A stretch of 64,000 nucleotides of DNA, taken from Symbiodinium microadriaticum. Its lineage: Eukaryota > Sar > Dinophyceae > Suessiales > Symbiodiniaceae. A program made the position numbers and the translations under genes. Shown piece after piece: positions 57,001 through 64,000 of the stretch. Where the stretch lies: assembly GCA_001939145.1 (NCBI GenBank), contig LSRX01000361.1, positions 476,619-540,618 on the forward strand. Reading direction: 5' to 3'. The stretch's first letter is position 1, and every line of letters begins with the position of its first letter. Under the pieces are notes generated by a model that had not been told where the DNA came from, made no database searches, and saw only the letters and a program-made list of their open reading frames with translations.

Positions 57001-60000
57001 TTGGAATACTTACCAGTGTGCGTCATACTTGAAGGTCACCCTGAGAAAGACAGAGCCCTATCTAATTATCTTGAGATGACGAAAGGCTGCAGTGCAGTCT
57101 ACCGTCCTAACTCCAAAACAGTTGGAACAAAGGGGTATAAGGAGCACTGATGCTAGGATTCTCTTTTGTCTTCAGGACATGATCATTGTCTTGGTCCAAC
57201 TTCCACTTTTCGGCGAGGATGATGAGCTGAACCAGAGCTCAGGCTAAGTTTCGGGCTCATGAAGAGGAACGCTGCAAAGACCCCGCAGAATTCCGGTGCA
57301 TCTGATGCCATCAGTGAAAGCATGACCTTCTAGCACCCCTAACGTCCTACGTTCATCCTGTCTGCAATTCCCCTGCAACTGCCAAAAACAGGACTTCATG
57401 GCGCGGTGCGGAGACGTAAGAATGGCGTCGACCGGCGTGGACAAACCCAGGTCGCGCATGTCTCCATTGAAGAGCATCGCTTGGGGGGACCCCTGAGTTC
57501 GGAGTACAATACGAGGTTAAAGGTTCGTAGGGCTCATAGGGTTTGAATTGGGTTTAGGGTTTAGGATTTAGGGTATATGGATGCTTCAGTCTTATAAGGT
57601 TGAAAATATTGCTTACCTGGGTCAAGGCTTGCCTCCGGCCTTGTGGCAACGGCTTTGCAAGCTGATGAAAACCCTGCTCGGTGTGCAAACCATGTTGAAA
57701 GCGATCGATGCAGGAAGTCGGTTCTAAGGTCCCCTGCGTCCGGAAACTCCCAAATCGGACAATGCCCAGACGATGTCCATGGTTCGCAAGTCCGTGAATG
57801 TGAGAAACACTGTGACAGCATTCAGAACCAAGTGGACCGAGTTCCCATAGGGGCCTTGGGGATTTTAGAATCTAGGGTTCGAGCCTTCAGCGAGCGTCAA
57901 GAAAAGGCTCAATATTTATTTCAAGTCGGCAATCACTTGGCACAAGATCCAAAGACAACCGTCAGACATGACAAGAGTTAATAGAACGAAAAAGGTTTCA
58001 TCGAATCGGGCCGGCCCCCGTCAGCTGTACAACAATCTATGCTGCAAAGCATGGCGTGCAATCGCCCCAGTACCAGACAGAGAATTTGAAATCCTGGACG
58101 TCAAACGGTCTTTCAGCAACCCTGCCTAAAGTCTAGAGATAAACAACACATGACACCCTCCACCTCTTGCAGACAAGGTGCCGGCATGGTCCTGAGTTTG
58201 ACAGTTTGACCATACTTAACACCCCCCCCCCCCAAAAAAAAAACGCAGCAAGACATTGCCAGAGCCAGCAAGAGAGCTACTGAGCTACTGGCGACGCTTG
58301 TCATGAACATGTTTGCCAGTTTACTCTATACTCTTTGGCATTCTCATCACCAGCATCATCATCGGCACGCAAGCCCACCGTCGTCGTCGCCACCACCAGG
58401 ACAACCTCTCATCACCACAATTTAACCACCACCATCAGCATGACCAGTGTCTTCAAGCCCATCGCAATGCCCAGTCCAAGCAGCACCGTCATCGCAACAG
58501 GAGCATGTCGGCAGCAAATCAGTCTGCTGTTGTGAGTTGTGAGTCATGGCAGTAATGACTAAACAAAGTCACAACCAGACAGGCTTGCCGCTAAATCCTA
58601 AACCCGATGCTCAGCTGCAAGATATCGGAGGCGCTGTGGGCTCGGAGTCCTCACATAAAGCCAAGGCAGTCCAAAATCGATCCTGCACTCTGCACAAAAC
58701 CCCAAACTTCTGAATTCTACTCGAAGCAAGCAGCGCACGCAGAGATTCCACCCGCGAGGTGTAGCGTTGAGCCGCCGAGACAAAGTAGGCTCGCGCACGG
58801 GAGTCAGAAGCCTGGCTCTAGGGCTCAACGGTTTTTATGGCTTCGGCTCTCGCACTCGCACACGGCAAATCTTATGGTTCAGGGTTCTTGCTTGCCTCCC
58901 GCCTTGGGTCTTGCTAGGACGAAGGTTTACGGTTTCATGCATTGGGTTTTGGGGTCTTTTGATGTCTTAGCCTCCGCATACTGTAGCAACGACTGAAACC
59001 GCATGGCAGGATGGTGCCAAACAACTGAATGCCATAATCCTTCACCAATCCACTAATCGGCAACAGGACTCACCGAAAGCTCGATCTAGATCGCTTGGCA
59101 AAAAGCGAGCATGCATGCTGCGACACCAGGTGTTTTGCAATTCGGGGGTTAGGGTTTCGGCTTGGAGGCTTCAGGGTTTACGGAAAGGTTGAGGACTGGC
59201 GGAGAACCCATGAAGGCGCTCTGCAGTGGTAGGAAGAACGGGATTTCTCCGCGATGAAGAAAAACTGCAGAATCCACAAACCCCATCTTTCCCAAGCAAA
59301 GCAAGTTGGGATCCTTTTGTCACAAAAGCAGGTTGAACAAAAGCAGGTTGAAAGTACGGGACCTCTGCGACCCCGCCACCATTCCCCACGTTCCCCAAAT
59401 GAGGTGGTCGTAGCCTAAAGCTCATTTCGGGAACTTTGTTTGCGGAAGTCCGGGCCGAAAGCTCCTCCGACCTCACGACTCAGCAAATTGCAGGGCCTCT
59501 GTCCCCGTCGCTTTTCGGACAGGCCTCGCCGTCCTGCACCGAAGAGATGTTGGAGCCTGATGCATATGCTCCCACTGAGCATGGCTAGGGCTAAGGGTTT
59601 AGGGAGGTTAAGGGTTTAGGGTTGAATAGTAATAGTAATATGGGGCTTAGTGGTTTGGGCTGCAGGCAGCCCAGGCCTACAGCGCAGGCGAAAAAGAGGG
59701 CATCCTTCTCCTGGGCTGAGTTTTTGGCTTTTTTGTAGGGCTTCGGGTTTAGGGTATCGAATATTTTGGGACTGGGGCAAGGTATGGCCAGGTGCTGGTA
59801 GGATTTACCGGCCTGGTGGATTAGGATTTGATACGGCTTTGAGGATTCAGAGTTTGGTGTTCTGCAGGTTCCTCTTTTAAAGGGTGTTAGAACTAGCTTC
59901 GCCAGGAACCCTTCAATCATGAATGTCGTTTTGCGTTATTTCTTGCTCAGCTGTAGACCGCGAGAAACAGCAACCCTAATTCCTAGACTAAGGGGAGCCT

Positions 60001-62400
60001 TTCTTGGTAAACACCCTCGGGGCAAGTTCGAAGCCCAGGTCATCTTCTGGCTTGAGAGTTTGGGCTTTGAACGGGTTAGGGTGTTTAAGGACTGAGAGTC
60101 TCTCGGCAATCTTTCTAAAAAGTCCACATATCCGTATAGAAACTTCACGGCCTTATCCCGAGAGCTCACCCGGCCCGGTGTCTGCAGAGGAAGGGAGCTG
60201 CTCGATTCGTCGCTGCAGCTGCAGCCAACCCACAGAGATCTCGGTGCTAAGGGCTTCGGGCTCAGAGGATTTTATTGAGGGTTTTCAGACAGGTGTCATA
60301 TGCTTGTATAGGCGGTTCGCAGGGGTGTGTACAAGGGTCTTTGTATAGGGATGTCAGAAGGAATCAACCATTCTAAGGTTATAAGGATTCTAAAGAGGTT
60401 TCACATGATCTTGTTTTTTTCCAGGTTCATATCTTGGGCTTTGTTTTGCTTTGAACAGGGTGGGGGCAGGGCTTGGGTCCACAAGCTTCTGACTGTGCTA
60501 CTGTAGGCCGTAGGGCTGAGGGAGAAACGTTTCAATTTTCCACCAGTGGCTGAATGTGTTTCAGCTTTCACAGCGGTTTCCATTCGTGTTCATAGCCTCG
60601 AAGCCTCCAAAACGACATGAGGGTCTTCATTTTTTTAAAGCCTATGAGAGCCTAGCATTCTGTAAAGAAAACATAGCCTTCACTTTGGGCTTCTATGGTT
60701 GGGGGTGAGTTCTAGTTTGCAGCATCCCTAGACCAGCATCCATTTCTGTGCCACGGGACGCCTGGCTGCCCCTCAGCACTCACCTCCCGCATCAGGACCT
60801 CCATACGATTGCAGGTTTGTCGAACTTGCCAAACTAGGATTCTTTCCGGTAGTTCATCCACATTCCTGCGAAGTTGTACCAAATTCGAGGGAGTGGCAGT
60901 ATGATGCAGGAATGAGGGTGCTGCTTTGTGGGGGTCATGATGGGCTTTGGCGCCTCCTGGTGGGCCCATGCACCTTCATGTTTAGGGCTGAGGGTTGAAG
61001 GGTTTGAGGGCTCAGGATTATGGGGTTTAGCGTTTGGGTTGAAGAGGTTAAGGGCTTAGGATTCTGGGGTTTACACTTTTAGGGTTCTTTGGTTCCCTCA
61101 ATCGTTCGACACTTCTGCTTTATGCTTCTTCGTGGAACCCCATTTGATTCATCTGAGAAGCCCGTAAAACTGTGTAGAACCTCCGCCCTAGTCATCGAAG
61201 CTCTCTTGAAAGCCACCCCGAAAGACTTGAGGAGCCCTGGTCCTATTGCAGCTAGGTCATGCTAGGTGGGAATGTCGTAACTTTGGGGCGGGGGGGGGGG
61301 GCTGATTAGAGCCTCACAATAGAGATCCCGTCTTTTACCAGGACCCTGAACCCTCAACCCTAAAACTTAAGACCCTTGTGCAACCGGCTTGCAACGAACC
61401 CTGTAGCGACTCCTGCCAGGCCGCTTGTGCAACGAACCCTAAAACCCTATCAAACCCTTTTATTTCCTGAACCGGTCAGGTCCCTTCACAGGATGTGCTC
61501 TTGGCTGCCGCGCCTGGAGCTTCTGCAGATCGGGTTGACCGAGGTCACCTTGGCTCGCCATGATGTGTCTGACAGCCTTCCACGGGCCGAAATTCAAGGA
61601 GATTGGTTGTAATCTTGGGGCAAGAAGGGAGTTCAATGAAATTAGTTGGGGTTTCAACCGTTTTTTCAATTTCAAAAAACCTCCAACGACCCTTAAGCCC
61701 TCAGGCCTCGAACTTTATAGCACTACCAGAGCCATCCCGATGCACACTGAAACGGCAATCCCGCAGCGCTGAATAATCGAACCTGCACAGCCTAGAAAGT
61801 CTTGAATCTCAAGAACGCTAACCCCTGATCCATAAGAATCCCCAATTTCACCTTTCTAAAAGTCCACAACCCCCCCCCCCCCAGCAACTGAACCCGGAGT
61901 CCAGGTAGCAGTGATGGTAGGACACAAAGATCGCCAGCCTCAGATGTCACAATGGGGCCCTGATATGCATGCGAAGCACACTCCCATATATGCATGCAAG
62001 CATGCAAGCATGCATGCAAGCAAGCAAGCAAGCAAGCAAGCATGTACTGGTATGTGTGCATGCATGCATGCATGCATGCATGTATGTTGAATGAGTGAAA
62101 GAGTGAGGGAATGAATCTTGAATGATTGACCGAACGAACGAATGAATGGATGGATGCTTGCTTGTACGTATGTGTTCACACAGACACGAACAGGCAAAGA
62201 GCACGCACGGAGCGCGCAGGCAAAAACCAGAAACCCTCAACAACGAAAATCTACATATGCAGTCTCCTCAAAGAGTCAAGTGTGCAGTCCAGCAGCGGGC
62301 TGGCATCGCAACCGATGGCTTCTTTCCCCTCGCGGGCTTCGGGGCAAAGAGCTTCTCGGATGCGTAGGAGCAATGTAGTTAACTCGGGCAAAGGCGGATA
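54060..62400 (-). CDS. Locus G: exon string of one or more genes of unknown family
   Basis: At least ten minus-strand exons with good splice sites lie between 62.4 and 54.0 kb. They encode helical, charged segments (60784, 60170, 58721, 56328, 55711) and a few hydrophobic ones. The exons at 56328 and 56107 join in phase. I recognise no domain. Two in-frame stops (55018 and 54063) mean at least one gene ends inside the span, so this is a locus label rather than one coding sequence. Confidence 0.4.
54063..54155 (-). CDS. Exon with stop, downstream part of locus G
   Basis: After CTGAAG it reads EIGARRTWSSNTMASFEAAW, QLQQEMGILM and a TAG at 54063: 30 codons in clean protein-like composition. It could be the last exon of locus G or of a separate gene. 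Confidence 0.5.
   Translation of the reverse strand, partial: EIGARRTWSSNTMASFEAAWQLQQEMGILM
54180..54355. repeat. Diverged tandem repeat (AAATCATAA-AAGGAGCCC unit)
   Basis: Three imperfect copies of a 50-60 bp unit containing (a)aatcataataaggagcccc, aacatcataaaaaaggagccc-like and aaatcataagaaggagccc. Function unknown. Confidence 0.6.
55018..55125 (-). CDS. Locus G exon ending in TGA
   Basis: After CCTGTAG it reads AAALRGVSLSAAVRGYDASF and ends ELVVSYFGSI-stop at 55018: 35 codons, phase 0 start, matching the phase 0 end of the exon at 55711. Confidence 0.52.
   Translation of the reverse strand, partial: AAALRGVSLSAAVRGYDASFRTSSPELVVSYFGSI
55711..55836 (-). CDS. Locus G exon
   Basis: Exactly 42 codons between CTGTCAG and CAT|GTACTC. 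It begins GMLSLVHQGTLKAALREKTA and ends NPIEAEQH. Very protein-like. One of the most secure exons in this half of the window. Confidence 0.65.
56107..56156 (-). CDS. Locus G exon
   Basis: 50 bp between CGGAG and CGC|GTAGAA, reading LKSGLLSFACALNAEL. Phase 0 start follows the phase 0 end of the exon at 56328. Confidence 0.6.
56328..56401 (-). CDS. Locus G exon
   Basis: 74 bp between GTCCAG and GAG|GTACCT. It reads ASLSKKLRLVPKPLSIPDLL, then EAAE. Confidence 0.65.
56529..56625. mobile_element. MITE-like palindromic element family 2, copy 2
   Basis: Shares gggtagt, ggggtccttttttataaggg and agagggaccctgatttaggg with the copy at 25622. The terminal repeats have diverged. Confidence 0.6.
57014..57040 (-). 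CDS. Locus G 27-bp micro-exon
   Basis: Consensus splice sites on both sides (GTCTTTCTCAG and CTG|GTAAGT) enclose VTFKYDAH. The sites are strong. The coding assignment depends on its neighbours. Confidence 0.5.
57179..57226 (-). CDS. Locus G exon
   Basis: After GGTTCAG it reads LIILAEKWKLDQDNDH. It may extend on through VLKTKE if the GTCCTG at its end is not the donor. Confidence 0.52.
57351..57479 (-). CDS. Locus G exon
   Basis: 129 bp between CCAAG and GAAC|GTAGGA. It begins MLFNGDMRDLGLSTPVDAIL and ends LQGNCRQDE. Confidence 0.58.
57617..57661 (-). CDS. Locus G exon
   Basis: Exactly 15 codons between CATCAG and CAG|GTAAGC, reading LAKPLPQGRRQALTQ. Confidence 0.55.
57728..57845 (-). CDS. 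Possible locus G exon, hydrophobic
   Basis: The frame reads SVHLVLNAVTVFLTFTDLRT, then MDIVWALSDLG. No clear splice pair. The plus strand is open too. Confidence 0.3.
58100..58560 (-). CDS. Possible membrane-protein fragment
   Basis: Minus frames give hydrophobic segments (VLLGLGIAMGLKTLVMLMVV; SVALLLALAMSCCVFFL), but with in-frame TGA codons and a C12A10 tract between them. It could be exons with unseen introns, or decayed. The plus strand gives histidine-rich, repeat-like peptides. Confidence 0.25.
58222..58243. repeat. C12-A10 homopolymer junction, second copy
   Basis: Same length and order as at 53911-53932. Confidence 0.85.
58721..58789 (-). CDS. Locus G exon
   Basis: 69 bp between GCGAG and CGA|GTAGAA. 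It reads YFVSAAQRYTSRVESLRALL, then AS. Helical. Confidence 0.55.
59171..59476 (-). CDS. Possible exon region with an in-frame 5-residue duplication
   Basis: A 101-codon minus frame (start MRSEELSARTSANK) contains FQPAFVQPAFV, created by a perfect 15-bp tandem duplication (59322-59351). Composition is acceptable, but no splice pair is evident. Confidence 0.3.
   Translation of the reverse strand: MRSEELSARTSANKVPEMSFRLRPPHLGNVGNGGGVAEVPYFQPAFVQPAFVTKGSQLALLGKDGVCGFCSFSSSRRNPVLPTTAERLHGFSASPQPFRKP
59550..60165. other. Intron-like stretch
   Basis: TTTAGGG-like words at 59.6 and 59.75 kb. No secure exon. Confidence 0.4.
60170..60246 (-). CDS. Locus G exon, helical
   Basis: 77 bp between CCTTAG and CCGG|GTGAGC. 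It reads TEISVGWLQLQRRIEQLPSS, then ADTGP. Coiled-coil-like. Confidence 0.6.
60784..60865 (-). CDS. Locus G exon, helical
   Basis: 82 bp between TTCGCAG and GAG|GTGAGT. It reads NVDELPERILVWQVRQTCNR, then MEVLMRE. Confidence 0.65.
61490..61522 (-). CDS. Possible locus G micro-exon
   Basis: 33 bp between GATCTGCAG and CCT|GTGAAG, reading KLQARQPRAHP. A neighbouring open segment at 61549-61577 (AVRHIMASQ) ends at AAG|GTGACC and may be the preceding exon. Confidence 0.4.
61985..62085. repeat. (GCAA)n / (GCAT)n microsatellite
   Basis: CATGCAAG, GCAA and GCAT tetranucleotide blocks. Leucine/alanine/cysteine-rich frames on the minus strand are repeat artefacts. Confidence 0.9.
62275..62372 (-). 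CDS. Possible upstream exon of locus G
   Basis: The minus frame reads RIREALCPEAREGKEAIGCD, then LLDCTLDSL. Another minus frame is also open (SEKLFAPKPARGKK). No firm boundaries. Confidence 0.35.
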
Positions 62401-64000
62401 GTTAAACCCCCTATCAACAGCTGAATTTCCGTGAGGCTGTTCCGTTCGAGATCCTGTTCATCCTCCCTCCCGAAAGCACATTACTGGTATCAGCAAACTA
62501 TTTGAAACTTAGGCTCTGGAACTCCCCTGTGCAGCCAGGCTGCAGCAGCCAGGGCTTCGATAAGGACAGCACCTTCTGCTGCAGCTCTTTGGGTCGGGGG
62601 CGTTTGGGCCTGTATGGGCTGTGTAGGAGAAAAAGGCTTCAGAAGCCTTAGGACATAGAACTCTGCAGTTAGACGGCTTTAACATGGGTGAACTTATAGT
62701 TGGTAGGACTTTGGATGTAGAGGCCTAGTGGGCCTAGTGTGGTTTTCCTTTCACCATGTGCCCTTTAAAGCCCTGACAAATACTCGTAAATAAGATTTTC
62801 TTACATCCAGCAAGGGGAAATAGAACATATCCCAAAGGCCTACCTAAGGCCTTAGGCGTAAACCCTGAAAGGAACCTTTAAAGGAGCCCTTCAGGGAGCC
62901 CTTGAAGCAGCCCACAGGGAGCTCTTAAAGGCGAGCCCTTAAAGAAACGTTCGTCTTTGTTCTTTGGCGGAGCCCTGTTTCCGAGGTTCGGGGCCGAGAA
63001 ATCTTATCGGGCAACGCTAGGAGAGGGTTCCTGGGCTCTAGAAAGGGGGTCCCCGAACATAATACTTAAAGTAGCTAACCGAATTTACCATTGCTTAAAG
63101 TAGTTACGCCCCGTGCCGACTGAAATGAGTTAAACAATTAACTAAGTTTAAACGAATAATGAAATTATTAGCAACGCAAATGCTGATAACAATGCTAATT
63201 AATAACATCAATCATGAGGATCCGATCAGCATGTATCTCTTGCGTGCTGCACTGTGTAGGGACAAGTCCGTCCACCCAAGGCGCCTGAGCCGCAAAAGGG
63301 ATCTAAGATCGTCTGGGCCCCCGGAACGGCGTCCAACATCAGGCGCACCTTGATCTCGACTCGCACACTCGCTCGCTCGAGGCACGGCTTCCAGACAAGT
63401 CCACAACTAGATCGGAGTTTAGGGTTTAGGAGTCTGTAGACTTTCATACTAAAGGGTCCATTTTACACAGGAGCACTGATGACATGTACAATGAGTCATA
63501 GGGCTTTGGGTTCACAGCTGTCGGGCTAAACCCAAACCTCAGCAAGAGGAACCGGGTGCCTAAACGCTGGGCTTCAGGATTTCGGGATCGGCCTGAGGTT
63601 TTTCGTGCTTGCGACTCTATGACTCTTTGGCTTGTGTTTTGGCTTTTGGGGTTGGAGGCTTCGATTCGCGATTTGAGAGACAGGGCTTCGGGTCAGTGCT
63701 CAGCGCCGACTCCGGACATCCTTCGTGACGGGGGAAGTGTCCTGAAGTAAACGAAGAGTCGAAGGGGACGTAGCTCCAGGTGACAACCCCTAGGCCCTGA
63801 AAGCCCTATAGACCCTAAAGCCCAATTCCTTTGCCACACTTTCCTCTTTTCAACCTTGCAAAGCCATTTAGCTGCGTACTTGAATCCTTCAGACATTTGG
63901 AGCCTTCGGATCTCCCTGGGGCCCCTGCGGTCATGGGCTGCATGCCGGAGATGTACCTGGCGTGTAAGTGTAGTCAGGGTGTCTGAGGTGTAGGATTTCG
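62400..64000. other. Stretch without secure exons
   Basis: One alanine/leucine-rich island at 62.52-62.61 kb is open on both strands. The rest is intron-like, with an AT-rich patch at 63.1-63.2 kb. Confidence 0.35.

Noticed and set aside
1..64000. Search by eye for spliced-leader RNA, rRNA, CRISPR, bacterial operons and transposase or reverse-transcriptase motifs
   Set aside because: None was recognised. Absence by eye does not exclude diverged copies.

Overview
This is eukaryotic nuclear DNA, most likely from a dinoflagellate of the Symbiodiniaceae type. That assignment is inference. It rests on many very short exons separated by introns full of degenerate TTTAGGG/CCCTAAA words, on every well-supported exon lying on the minus strand, on long microsatellites, on short palindromic repeats, and on a very long run of cysteine-rich (GCC2/GCC3, ephrin-receptor-like) repeats. 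No bacterial operons, rRNA genes, tRNA genes or CRISPR arrays were seen. One assembly gap of 54 N lies at 20349-20402. Most open frames in the window are shadows or intron sequence. Exons were recognised by protein-like composition together with AG acceptors and GT donors on the minus strand.

Layout, read on the minus strand from right to left. (1) 53-63 kb: a string of short exons (locus G), several with exact splice boundaries. They encode helical, partly coiled-coil-like and weakly hydrophobic pieces with no recognised family, and may belong to one or a few genes. (2) 45.4-51.3 kb: further exon islands (locus D/E) and a small AT-rich, two-helix membrane-protein fragment ending at 45446. 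(3) 28.3-40.0 kb: locus B, a multi-exon gene with several hydrophobic segments and a probable stop at 28331. One of its introns (38362-39391) is almost entirely microsatellite. (4) 4.0-27.8 kb: locus A, about 31 short exons each carrying one or two cysteine-rich CxxCPAGT-type repeats. It encodes a large, probably secreted or extracellular-facing protein. Between its exons at 9990 and 6180 lies (5) the only long intact open frame in the window, 7675-8748. It is on the same strand and encodes a 357-residue protein made of two copies of a PD-(D/E)XK-like nuclease domain. (6) 0-4 kb: no secure exon, with one hydrophobic minus-strand frame at 1.5-1.7 kb.

Inverted-repeat elements occur in and between genes in four families: a 100-140 bp family with six copies, two families with two copies each, and a single 110 bp palindrome. 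They look like non-autonomous MITEs. No transposase was recognised. The working picture is a head-to-tail, minus-strand array of genes with introns, seeded with short mobile repeats, and a tandem-domain nuclease ORF nested in a cysteine-rich receptor-like gene. Exon-to-gene assignments in 40-63 kb are tentative, because many islands are open on both strands.
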